DNA from: Ignavibacteria bacterium | GTDB lineage: Bacteria > Bacteroidota > Ignavibacteria > SZUA-365 | NCBI GenBank assembly: GCA_016720835.1 | Contig: JADKJW010000018.1 | Coordinates: 1-64,000 of the forward strand | Direction of reading: 5' to 3' | DNA: 64,000 bases | In this document: positions 54,637 through 62,523 of the stretch, one piece after another | How the letters are laid out: each line of letters starts with the position of its first letter | How positions within the stretch are numbered: the stretch's first letter is position 1 | The notes under the pieces: generated by a model | Seen by the model: the letters and a program-made list of their open reading frames with translations, nothing else | The model's database searches: none | What the model was told of the DNA's origin: nothing | Translations under genes and position numbers: made by a program

Positions 54637-55775
54637 ACGCGCCCGCCGTCCGTCACGGCATTGTCGACGAGCGCGCGGAGGCGTTCGGCTTCGCTGCTCC
54701 AGGCGTAGCGCTGCCGGGCGCTCTCGCAGTGCGTGACGCAGGCCTCGCGCGCTGCCGCGTCATCCGTCAATTCCCGCGCGGCGCGGACAAAGGCCGACGC
54801 ATCGTCCGGCGCTGCGACGCGTCCGACACCATCGCCCGCGATGACGCGCGCGATTTCGGGGAAATCGCTTCCCACCACCGGCAGGCCCGCCGCGATGTAC
54901 TCGAAGAGCTTGTTCGGGAGCGAGAGGAAATAACTCTGTCCGAGATTCTCGATCATGCACAATCCGATGTCCGCGGACGCGGTCCACGACAACAGTTCAC
55001 GCGACGGCACCGAAGGATGCACGAACACCCTGTCTCCGACACCGAGCCGCCGCGCCCTGTCGAGAACGTCATTCGCGAGCGGTCCCGACCCGAGGAACAC
55101 CAGGGCGCAGCCGGGAAGCTCCGCCATGCCGTCCACATACAGGAAGGCGCCTCTGCCCTTCTGCAGCCCGCCCTGCGAGAGGAGGATGGTCAGCTCGCCT
55201 GGTATCCCGAGCGCATCGCGCAGCCGTGAGGTCCGTTCCGGAGCCGCGGATTCCGGGTAATTGTGCAGCACCTCCACGCGCTTCCCCGGGTAGCGCCCGC
55301 GCAGGATCTCCGCAATCGATTGATTGACCGTGGTGATGCTCGACGCCTTCGACGCGTGCCTGCGTTCGGTGTTCCGCCAGTAGGCGCGGACGATGGGATG
55401 GCCCTGCAGTGACGCGATGTTCGGATACAGTTCCCGGGAATCGTAGATGAGCGGCGCGCGCGTTCTCGTCGCGGCGGCGCCCGCTGCCGGCAGCGAATAG
55501 AGATCGCTCGCAATGTAGACGTCCGCCCGGAGGTCCGCCGCCGCGGCCCCGCCCTCGTCCCAGAAACGCCAGAGCGATGCGCGGAGCGACGACGGATTGC
55601 CGCGCGCGAACTGCATCACCGTCACATCACCGACGCGAAGGCTGTCCGCGGCGTCCGCGAGCGCCAGCACGGTGACGTCGTGATCCAGGGCCAGCGCGCT
55701 TGCGAAACGGAGGCAGCGGGAATCGTGCGGCAGCTCCCCGACGAGGGTGATGCACACGCTGCGTCGCCCGCCCAT
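54633..55775 (-). CDS. Glycosyltransferase (GT-B, family 4-like)
   Basis: A 380-residue cytosolic enzyme with two Rossmann-like halves. N-terminal: VCITLVGELPHDSR, DVYIASDLYSLP and APLIYDSRELYP. C-terminal: LLSQGGLQKGRGAF, VHPSVPSRELLSWTASADIGL and the nucleotide-sugar E-x7-E region around LPNKLFEYIAAGLPVVGSDFPE. The ATG at 55775 sits 8 bases after the PorV-like stop; a much longer open frame toward 57686 is antisense/out-of-frame to the two PorV genes and is not real. As the last gene of the operon it may glycosylate an exported product, but this is inference. Confidence 0.85.
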   Translation of the reverse strand: MGGRRSVCITLVGELPHDSRCLRFASALALDHDVTVLALADAADSLRVGDVTVMQFARGNPSSLRASLWRFWDEGGAAAADLRADVYIASDLYSLPAAGAAATRTRAPLIYDSRELYPNIASLQGHPIVRAYWRNTERRHASKASSITTVNQSIAEILRGRYPGKRVEVLHNYPESAAPERTSRLRDALGIPGELTILLSQGGLQKGRGAFLYVDGMAELPGCALVFLGSGPLANDVLDRARRLGVGDRVFVHPSVPSRELLSWTASADIGLCMIENLGQSYFLSLPNKLFEYIAAGLPVVGSDFPEIARVIAGDGVGRVAAPDDASAFVRAARELTDDAAAREACVTHCESARQRYAWSSEAERLRALVDNAVTDGGRV

Positions 55776-55783
55776 GGCAGGAC

Positions 55784-56704
55784 TCAGAACAGGATGGAGA
55801 CGGAGAACGCGTGCGTGGAGCCGAAGCTCTGCAACCCCGGAGTCAGGGCATAGTCGAAACGCAGCACGGAGTAGGCGACACCGAGTCCCGCCGTGAAGCC
55901 TTTCGTGTCGTAATTGCTCTGATACCCCGCGCGAAGGAAGGCCATCTCTTCGTAGCACACTTCCACTCCCGCCTGCAGGTGCAGGACGTCGCCGTCCAGA
56001 ACCTTCACTCCATCCGCCGCGACGGTGATGGCGCTGCCCGCCACGCCGAACGACTGTCCCCACGCCGCGCCGAATCGGAGCAACTTCGGAAGCGTCGTCG
56101 CTTCGGTGCGCATGTCGGACATCGATCCCAGATTGGAGAGCGAAGCGCCGAGGGAGAGGTCTTTGAAGGCGCCGGCATCGATCGGCCGCACGCGCACGCC
56201 AAGATCGACGGCGTAGCCTGTCGCGTCGTCCACGTAGATTTTCTCGTAGAGCAGCTTGGCCGTCGCGCCGAGATCGATCGCATTGCCGAGCTGCGTCGCA
56301 GCGGACACGCCGAAGACGATATCGCGGGAGGTGAAGTCGCCCTCCGCCGGTCCCGGGACGTCGCGGATCGGAATGCCGGGCACGCTTTGAATGCCGAACT
56401 GCATGCCGAAACTCCAGCCCGCGGACGGCAGCACGACGCCGAGGAACTGCGCGTTGATGTCTTCGATCGACTGCGTGTGCGCGATCACGATTGACGGGCG
56501 GCGTTCCGCAGCGATGATCGACGGGTTGAAATACAACGCCGTCCCGGCGTGCGCGCCAGCCACGCCGCTCTCGCCCATCGCGATGTTGCGCGCGCCGACG
56601 CCGTTGCCGAGGAAACTCATGCCGGTGTTGCCCGCCTGCGCGACCAGCGCCGCCGGCAGCAGAGCGAGGAAGAAAAGACCGCGAAGCATGGAATATATGC
56701 GCAT
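55784..56704 (-). CDS. PorV/PorQ family outer-membrane protein (copy 2)
   Basis: A 306-residue beta-barrel protein of the PorV/UPF0164 family, T9SS-linked. Signal peptide at 1-22 (ending LVAQ), then the family opening FLGNGVGARNIAMGESGVAGA with TALYFNPSIIA (~56). The barrel ends YALTPGLQSFGSTHAFSVSILF, with a terminal Phe fit for BAM insertion. PorV escorts cargo from the T9SS translocon to the attachment complex. Next to a similar gene 100 bases upstream and to the BNR cargo gene. Confidence 0.85.
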   Translation of the reverse strand: MRIYSMLRGLFFLALLPAALVAQAGNTGMSFLGNGVGARNIAMGESGVAGAHAGTALYFNPSIIAAERRPSIVIAHTQSIEDINAQFLGVVLPSAGWSFGMQFGIQSVPGIPIRDVPGPAEGDFTSRDIVFGVSAATQLGNAIDLGATAKLLYEKIYVDDATGYAVDLGVRVRPIDAGAFKDLSLGASLSNLGSMSDMRTEATTLPKLLRFGAAWGQSFGVAGSAITVAADGVKVLDGDVLHLQAGVEVCYEEMAFLRAGYQSNYDTKGFTAGLGVAYSVLRFDYALTPGLQSFGSTHAFSVSILF

Positions 56705-56806
56705 GGCTCAGAAGGACAGTGCGAACGAAAGAACGTGTGTGGGAGCGGGAGCGACGGGCTCGAGAATGATCGCGTACGCGACCACGGGCCGCATGCCCCA
56801 GAACGG

Positions 56807-57748
56807 CTACGAGAACGACACGCCGAAGGTCGGCCGAGGGTCGACGCCATTGTCCGTGAACGCGATGCGCTCCACGCCCGCGCGCAGTGCGAGCTGCTCG
56901 ACGAGCTGCACTTCGGCGCCGGCCCGCGCGAGCACCGTCTTGCCGTCGTAGAGTTCGGCCTCGGCGGCGACGAGCGCGCCTTCGAGGACGTCGACCCGGT
57001 ACGCGCCTCCCGCGCGGAAAATGCGCGCGAAGGGATTTTCGGTGGTCTTGCCGCGCTCCGCGCCGTACAGCGAGCCGGTGTCCCATTTGTACTTGGTGAG
57101 AATTTCCTGCGCGACGAAGGAGACGGTCAGCCGGTCGGTCACGATGTACAGGGCGCCGAGATCCAGGCCGAAGCCGGCGCTGGTGACGCCGTCGTACAGT
57201 CCGGAGTAGTAGAACTTGACGTTGAAGCCCGCCGAGAAGCGTTCGGAGAAGCGATTGCCGAAGTTGAGGAAGAACTGGTTCTCGAAGACGCCGAGCTTCT
57301 CGGTCTTGAACCCGTCGCTGTCGTAGCCCTGGATGTCGGCGTCGCCCGCGTTGATCCAGCCCGCGGACACGCCGGCGATGGACTGCGCGTCGGGATCGCC
57401 CGCGAATTTCTGTGCGCCCTTCCGCCGCAGCGTGATGCTCTGCGTGTAGCTGATCTGGTTCAGCTTCCGGTCGAGGGACAGGATGCCGTAATTGCCGTAG
57501 AGGACGTGATCCTTCTGGAAGGGCGTGAGCGCCGGATTGTAGTGCGAGGAGATGATGCCCGTCGTCACCGACGACATGGCGTTGCCCATGCCCTGACCTC
57601 GCGCGCCGAAGCCGAGACGCGTGAACGCGCCCGCGGTGCCGCCCAGCTGCGCGCGGGCGTCGCCGGCGCAGAGAAGCACGGCACACGCGACGAGGATCGC
57701 GGCGACGGAAACGCGTCGATGTGCGCGTATTGCGCGTGTGCAGGTCAT
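56807..57748 (-). CDS. PorV family outer-membrane protein (copy 1)
   Basis: A 313-residue protein with an N-terminal Arg-rich signal peptide (about 1-33, ending AGDARAQ) and the PorV family core LGFGARGQGMGNAMSSVTTG and HYNPALTPFQKD. The C terminus ends PRPTFGVSFS, barrel-like. It starts by ATGA overlap with the BNR gene (57745-59346), so cargo and outer-membrane partner are translationally coupled. About 100 bases to the next PorV gene hold a weakly informative gap. Confidence 0.83.
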   Translation of the reverse strand: MTCTRAIRAHRRVSVAAILVACAVLLCAGDARAQLGGTAGAFTRLGFGARGQGMGNAMSSVTTGIISSHYNPALTPFQKDHVLYGNYGILSLDRKLNQISYTQSITLRRKGAQKFAGDPDAQSIAGVSAGWINAGDADIQGYDSDGFKTEKLGVFENQFFLNFGNRFSERFSAGFNVKFYYSGLYDGVTSAGFGLDLGALYIVTDRLTVSFVAQEILTKYKWDTGSLYGAERGKTTENPFARIFRAGGAYRVDVLEGALVAAEAELYDGKTVLARAGAEVQLVEQLALRAGVERIAFTDNGVDPRPTFGVSFS

Positions 57749-59346
57749 TGCAGCACGATCACTTTCGCCCACGCGGGCTCGCCGTCGCCGATGGTGACGC
57801 GGAGGTAGTAGATGCCGTTGGCGACCTGTGCGCCGTCGTTGTTCTTGCCGTCCCAGATTTCGTCGTACTCCTTGCCCGGCAGCCGCTGGGCATTGCGCAG
57901 TACGGTGCGCACGGGCAGCATGCCGAAGTCGTAGATCTCGATCGACACCGTGCCTCCCGCGCCCATGCGGAAGTGCACGCGGCAGACTTCCTCCGAGGGC
58001 GAGAAGGGATTGGGGTACGCGTACGCGCTCTCCGGCGTGTCGGCGGGTTGCGCCGCGCGGAAGATGGTCCACTCGTCACCGAAGAATTTCTGCCGGCTGT
58101 CTTCCGTCTTCATCAGCCCGTCGGCGTTCGCCACCCAGACGATGTCGCCCTGCGAGGCCGCCGCATAGCAGGCGGGATCGGTGGAGCGGTTGCGGGAGAC
58201 CCTGTCGTAGAACACGGAGTGCTGCGACCAGGTGCGGCCCGCGTCATCCGAACGGAGAATGCCGGAATTCGTCGCGGCATAGACGACGGGACCCTTGAAG
58301 CCGAAGTTGTGCGTGAATTCTCCGCGCAGCGACTTCGTCCAGGTGCGGCCCATGTCGGTGGTGACGCTCACGGCGCGATACTCGAGCGGTTCGAGGGCGT
58401 TGATCGTCGCCGCCCAGATGTGCTCCACACCGCCGATCACATTGCGCCCGAGCGCGACGACGAAATTGCCGGAGATCGGATCGAACTGATTCGTGAACGT
58501 GCACTTGCGCCAGCTGTTGCCCGCGTCGGTGGTCACGTTCACGCCGCCCGCGGTTCCAACCCAGACGAGCGAGTCGGTGATCGCGAGGACGGAGAAGACG
58601 CGGTGATTGAGATTGCCGCGCATGCCCTTCTGCGTGCCCGCGAGATTCCAGAAGTCGGGGCGATCGACCGGCGAGAGGTCGAAGGAAAGCGTGTCGGTGA
58701 CGCGGATGGAGTCGAGGTTGTCGGGCGGAAGCACGACGGGCAGGAAGGTCTTGCCGTTGTCGGTGGAGCGCCGCAGTCCGCCGGCGAAGCTCGCCGTCCA
58801 CACCGCGCCAGGCGATACCGAGAGATCGTACGTGATGTTGTTGAATTCCGTCGTGATGGCGAGCGCCTTGAGCCGGTTCGCGCCATAGGTGACGATGAAG
58901 GTCGAGTCGCCGCTCTTCTCCATCGGCTGCGGCATGCGCGTCCACGTCGCGCCGTTGTCGGTGGACGATGCGAGGCCGAGGCCCTTGGGGAGCGTCGTCG
59001 TGTTGTCGATCTTCTCCGAACCCGCCAGTGACGCCCACATCACGGGTCCGACGGCATCGAGCGAGGCGATGTCCTCCTTGTCGAAGGGCGCCGCGTCCCC
59101 GAAGAAACGCCAGGTCGCGCCGCCGTCGGTCGTGAGGTTGAGGCCCTTGCCTCCGGCAACCCAGACGCTGTCATTCTTGATGAGGATCTCGATCGCGCTG
59201 TTGCTGGAGGGACGGTCGAGGGACGCGTCCTGCGCCTCGAGCTGAAATCGCGACGGGCTCTGCTGCGCGAGGCACATCGACGCGGCGAGACTGCTCCACG
59301 CGACGAGCAGGAAGGCGGCTCGGGATCGGCTTCGGCGGCGCGTCAT
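57745..59346 (-). CDS. BNR-repeat exported protein with T9SS-type C-terminal domain
   Basis: A 533-residue exported protein. Signal peptide at ~1-28 (ending SMCLAQQ). Several Asp-box/propeller repeats follow: LNLTTDGGATWRFF, LASSTDNGATWT, LRRSTDNGKTF, VNVTTDAGNSWRK, VTTDMGRTWTKSL, LRSDDAGRTWSQH. The C-terminal ~85 residues form a FlgD-like Ig/T9SS sorting domain: YAYPNPFSPSEE, VSIEIYDFGMLPVRTV, EIWDGKNNDGAQVANGIYYLRV. No enzyme motif is seen; a binding or sensing role outside the cell is possible. Confidence 0.86.
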   Translation of the reverse strand: MTRRRSRSRAAFLLVAWSSLAASMCLAQQSPSRFQLEAQDASLDRPSSNSAIEILIKNDSVWVAGGKGLNLTTDGGATWRFFGDAAPFDKEDIASLDAVGPVMWASLAGSEKIDNTTTLPKGLGLASSTDNGATWTRMPQPMEKSGDSTFIVTYGANRLKALAITTEFNNITYDLSVSPGAVWTASFAGGLRRSTDNGKTFLPVVLPPDNLDSIRVTDTLSFDLSPVDRPDFWNLAGTQKGMRGNLNHRVFSVLAITDSLVWVGTAGGVNVTTDAGNSWRKCTFTNQFDPISGNFVVALGRNVIGGVEHIWAATINALEPLEYRAVSVTTDMGRTWTKSLRGEFTHNFGFKGPVVYAATNSGILRSDDAGRTWSQHSVFYDRVSRNRSTDPACYAAASQGDIVWVANADGLMKTEDSRQKFFGDEWTIFRAAQPADTPESAYAYPNPFSPSEEVCRVHFRMGAGGTVSIEIYDFGMLPVRTVLRNAQRLPGKEYDEIWDGKNNDGAQVANGIYYLRVTIGDGEPAWAKVIVLQ

Positions 59347-59347
59347 G

Positions 59348-60178
59348 TCAGTTCACCACCAGCAGCGTGTGCGCGATGAAATCGCTGAGATTGCTCAGAT
59401 CGTAGACGAAGAATTCGAAGCGGTACTTCCCCACCAACGCGGTGGAAGGAAACTGCACATCGACGGAGAAGATGCCGTCCCCCGCGACCGGATCGCCGTT
59501 CGTCCCGTTGTCGTTGAGAAAGACGGGATTCGCGATGGACGCGTTCCCGTTCGGAAGAAACGAATTGAAGTACACGCGCTTGATGTCGGCGCGGCCGCTG
59601 GAATCGCTGACGCAGGCCTGCACCTTCAACAGCACGAAACCGTCCGTCGGCAGCGTGAGCGTATCGGGTGCGGTGATGCCGCAGAAATGCGGCGGCCGCT
59701 TCACCGCGATCACGCGGATCTTCGCGATGACGGGATTCACGACGAGCTTCGCGCTGTCCGTCGTTCCGGTGATCACGACGCGGTAATCACCGACGTCGCC
59801 GCGGCGGATGTTCATCCGCACCACGCCCGCAAGCATGCCCGGCGAGACGGCGCTGAGCACCACCGATGCGATGGTGTTTCCCTCTTTCTCCGTGAGAACC
59901 TTGCACTCCGCTCCCGTCACAAGAGTGTGAGGGAGAGAATCGCGGTGCGCGCGTACGGAAAAAATCACGGTGATGTTGTCGCCGGGAGACTTGTCCTTCC
60001 CTGCAACAACTGAAATCGTGTCTGTATCGAAGATGTATGCGCTGAGTTCGACGGATCTGAAGGAGACGGCTTGCTGCGCGGAGTCCTGCGAGGGATCGAC
60101 AACACCGGAGTTGTCGCTGCACGAGAGGAAGAATGCCGGAAGAAAAAGGAGAATCGCTTTTGTGGAGCGTAAGAGCAT
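59348..60178 (-). CDS. Lipoprotein of unknown function
   Basis: A 276-residue lipoprotein. The N terminus is LLRSTKAILLFLPAFFLSCS, a lipobox with Cys at ~20. The rest looks beta-rich: two or three Ig-like sections with DYRVVITGTTDSAKLVV, PVFLNDNGTNGDPVAGDGIFS and YRFEFFVYDLSNLSDF. The motif DNGTNGDPVAGDGIFS resembles a Ca-binding choice-of-anchor type segment seen in secreted Ignavibacteria proteins (impression only). First gene of the lipoprotein-BNR-PorV-PorV-glycosyltransferase operon; its stop lies 1 base before the BNR ATG. ATG at 60178 chosen for the lipobox. Confidence 0.78.
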   Translation of the reverse strand: MLLRSTKAILLFLPAFFLSCSDNSGVVDPSQDSAQQAVSFRSVELSAYIFDTDTISVVAGKDKSPGDNITVIFSVRAHRDSLPHTLVTGAECKVLTEKEGNTIASVVLSAVSPGMLAGVVRMNIRRGDVGDYRVVITGTTDSAKLVVNPVIAKIRVIAVKRPPHFCGITAPDTLTLPTDGFVLLKVQACVSDSSGRADIKRVYFNSFLPNGNASIANPVFLNDNGTNGDPVAGDGIFSVDVQFPSTALVGKYRFEFFVYDLSNLSDFIAHTLLVVN

Positions 60179-60207
60179 GAAGAGCTTTCCGTGCTGTAAA
60201 TATGACG

Positions 60208-60242
60208 AAGCCGGGGCACTTGAAGCAAGTGTGCCCTGGCTT
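60208..60242. promoter_or_regulatory. Leader hairpin upstream of the lipoprotein operon
   Basis: An imperfect 15-bp stem-loop: arms AAGCCGGGGCACTTG and CAAGTG-TG-CCCTGGCTT with a three-base AAG loop and a two-base bulge. It lies 30 bases 5' of the lipoprotein ATG. No T run is present on the minus strand after it, so it is not a terminator. It may be a 5' UTR structure or a stray repeat. Confidence 0.5.
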
Positions 60243-60380
60243 ACAATCACACTATCAAGGAGGCGTTACAAACATACCCAACCGATTCTCAAAAGTCAAT
60301 CGCAGAATGTGATGCGGATTTATTTTTCACCAAAAAGTCATTGAAAAAGATCGGCGCAGGCACGACACAGACGAGAAACA

Positions 60381-61382
60381 TCACTCCCGCAAACACCCCA
60401 GCGCAATTCTGCCCGCTCCAAGTTCTTCAAATTGTTCTACTTGTGGATGGTCAACTTTGATAACGAAAAGCAGGATCAGCACCCACATCAACCAGCCTGG
60501 CCAGAACAGCGCCCAAAAATTATCAAAAGATTCCACCACACTGACCGCGAGTTCGAGATTGCCGATGTAGCCGAGTAAATAGGGGAAAACAGCCATCAAA
60601 CCGAGGATAAGGAGCACTGCGATGGTCATTCTGGCCACAAACGCGTGTTTTCGGCCGATAAGCGCGTACAGGACGTGTCCGCCATCCAATTGGCCCGCCG
60701 GGAGCAGGTTCAGCGCGGTGATGAGCAGTCCGAACCACCCGGTGATAAGGTACGGGTAGTGATACATCTCCCACATCGGAGGAATCCATGCGCCGGACGC
60801 GCTGAAGAGGCTCTGCATCCACTGATAGAGCAGCGGCGCGCCGAATACCAGCGTGCCACCCTGCTGCAGTCCGGGCACAGTATTGATCGCGAAGTCGAAA
60901 TCCGGATGCATCGAAAGGATGAACTCTTTGCCCGGAAGTGACAGGAAGCCGATCATGAGCACGATGATGCTCGCAATGAAGCCCGCGATTGGACCCGCAA
61001 TGCCGATATCGAAGAGCGCCTTGCGATTCGGAATCGGCTCCTTCGTGCGGATGACCGCGCCAAGCGTTCCGAAATCCACGCCGCTCAACGGCGGAATCGG
61101 GATATAGTACGGCAGGGTGACGCGCACACGGTGATACCGGGCGGCGAAGTAATGCCCGAACTCGTGGCAGGAGAGAATGAACAACAGACTGAGGCTGTAC
61201 GGAAGGCCTACCGCGATATTCAGCAGATCACGCTCCATCTGCCAGAGCATGCCCGCAATGAGGGTGGTCGCGAAGGTGATCGCGAAGAAGAGGCCGTGCT
61301 TGAATATCTGCATCGGCGCAAGCTCGGGTTCCGTGCGCCTGACAGTTTCGGGGAATTCGCTCTCCGCGGATGGGTCGCTCAT
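60381..61382 (-). CDS. M50 family (site-2-type) membrane metalloprotease
   Basis: A 333-residue polytopic inner-membrane protein. Zinc motif HEFGH lies in LSCHEFGHYFAARYH (~70). The second family motif, NLLPAGQLDGGH, is near 215 (N-P...DGGH form). Six to eight hydrophobic segments are visible, with a GIAGPIAGFIAS helix between. This is the site-2 protease family used for regulated intramembrane proteolysis, here of the type without a PDZ domain. Substrate unknown. It is preceded by the HAD phosphatase gene in the same orientation (58-base gap). Confidence 0.9.
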   Translation of the reverse strand: MSDPSAESEFPETVRRTEPELAPMQIFKHGLFFAITFATTLIAGMLWQMERDLLNIAVGLPYSLSLLFILSCHEFGHYFAARYHRVRVTLPYYIPIPPLSGVDFGTLGAVIRTKEPIPNRKALFDIGIAGPIAGFIASIIVLMIGFLSLPGKEFILSMHPDFDFAINTVPGLQQGGTLVFGAPLLYQWMQSLFSASGAWIPPMWEMYHYPYLITGWFGLLITALNLLPAGQLDGGHVLYALIGRKHAFVARMTIAVLLILGLMAVFPYLLGYIGNLELAVSVVESFDNFWALFWPGWLMWVLILLFVIKVDHPQVEQFEELGAGRIALGCLRE

Positions 61383-61440
61383 GTCGTGCTGGTATCCGAT
61401 GCGTTGTTGAAAATCGATACTGCCGGTCGCCGCGCAGGCT

Positions 61441-62166
61441 TCATCCCATGCTCCAGACCGACGCCCTGTTCAATGCCGCCTGCCGCGGACGGCGCAGATC
61501 GCCGCGCGCAATCATCCCTTCGAGATCCGCGCGCACCTCGGTGAAATCGCGGAAGCGGCGGAAGCTGATGTTCTCACGCTGGCAATACGTCTCGAGTTCC
61601 GCCTTCGCGAAGACGACGTCCGCATGCCTCGCCGCGCAAAAATCCGAAAGCCCGTCCCCGATGAGCACGATCACGTCGCGGTCCGCGGAGTGCACGAGCA
61701 TCTGGTTCCGCTTGCAGGTGCCGCAGCGCTCGCACCATTCGTCGCGGTACGGCTGACGGATGGCGCAGCTGCCGTCGGGGTTGAAGGCGAGCGCGTTTGC
61801 GCGAAACGGGATGTCGAGGCCCTCCCGCGACAACATGGCGGCGATGTACGCGTCGAGTCCGTCGCTGAGGATCATGAGCGGGTATTCGCGCTCCCGGGTC
61901 CATGCGGCAAAATCGCGGAATGTCGGATCCGGAGAGAAACTGTCGGAGAATCGGACGACGGCATCCGGTGTCAGTCCGGAGATGCGGGAGACGAGGCGCG
62001 CGAACAGGCCGCTGCTCGTCAATTCCCCGTCTCGAAACTTTCCGGTATCTTCCAGCCATTCCGGACCGGAGAAGCGCTCGAAAAACGCGTCGCCAACGTC
62101 CTGCGGGACAATGGTTCCGTCGAAGTCGCAGAAGATGCGGACCATGCCGAGGCGTCCCCCTCTCAT
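61441..62166 (-). CDS. MtnX-like HAD-IB phosphatase
   Basis: A 241-residue haloacid-dehalogenase-type phosphatase. Motif I is FCDFDGTIVPQDVGD (DxDGT), motif II ILSDGLDAYI (Ser), motif III Lys in CKRNQ, and motif IV IGDGLSDFCAARHADVVFAK (GDGxxD). A CERCGTCK cluster is typical of the MtnX-like subgroup (2-hydroxy-3-keto-5-methylthiopentenyl-1-phosphate phosphatase and related). Methionine-salvage role is a guess without mtn neighbours. GGAGG 9 bases before the ATG at 62166 sets the start. Confidence 0.82.
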   Translation of the reverse strand: MRGGRLGMVRIFCDFDGTIVPQDVGDAFFERFSGPEWLEDTGKFRDGELTSSGLFARLVSRISGLTPDAVVRFSDSFSPDPTFRDFAAWTREREYPLMILSDGLDAYIAAMLSREGLDIPFRANALAFNPDGSCAIRQPYRDEWCERCGTCKRNQMLVHSADRDVIVLIGDGLSDFCAARHADVVFAKAELETYCQRENISFRRFRDFTEVRADLEGMIARGDLRRPRQAALNRASVWSMG

Positions 62167-62220
62167 GCGACAGCTCCTCCCGGGACGGAATGCGCGACCA
62201 TTTTCATCCCGACGCACCGC

Positions 62221-62508
62221 ATGCCCACCATCACCATCCATCCGTTCAACACCGCCATCCCCTGCGCGATCGGGGAGAGTGTCCTGCACGCCGTGCATGC
62301 CGCACGGCATCCGCTGGCTTCCTCCTGCGGCGCTGATGGCGTGTGCGACAAATGCCGCATCCTCATCCTCGACGGCATGGACCACGTAGCGCCGCCCTCG
62401 AAGATCGAGCGGCGCGTCATGCGCGAGCGTCCCTTCTCCGCACACGAGCGCATGGCCTGCCAGACCTTCATCGACGGGGATGTGACCATCACGACGACGT
62501 ACTGGTGA
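62221..62508 (+). CDS. 2Fe-2S ferredoxin (plant/FdxB-like)
   Basis: A 95-residue 2Fe-2S ferredoxin. Cluster ligands appear as CGADGVCDKC (CxxxxxCxxC) and a distal Cys in MACQTFIDGDVTI. It starts MPTITIHPFN and ends shortly after. This resembles ferredoxins of the adrenodoxin/Fe-S-assembly group. It is divergent from the HAD gene with a 54-base shared gap that must hold both promoters, and its stop is 16 bases from the gatA end (convergent). Confidence 0.87.
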   Translation: MPTITIHPFNTAIPCAIGESVLHAVHAARHPLASSCGADGVCDKCRILILDGMDHVAPPSKIERRVMRERPFSAHERMACQTFIDGDVTITTTYW

Positions 62509-62523
62509 CCGCGGTGACGGCGT

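Noticed and set aside
55776..57686. A 1,017-codon minus-strand frame that would fuse a long N-terminal part to the glycosyltransferase
   Set aside because: The extra N-terminal part runs out of frame through two PorV genes with clear signal peptides; the glycosyltransferase starts at 55775.
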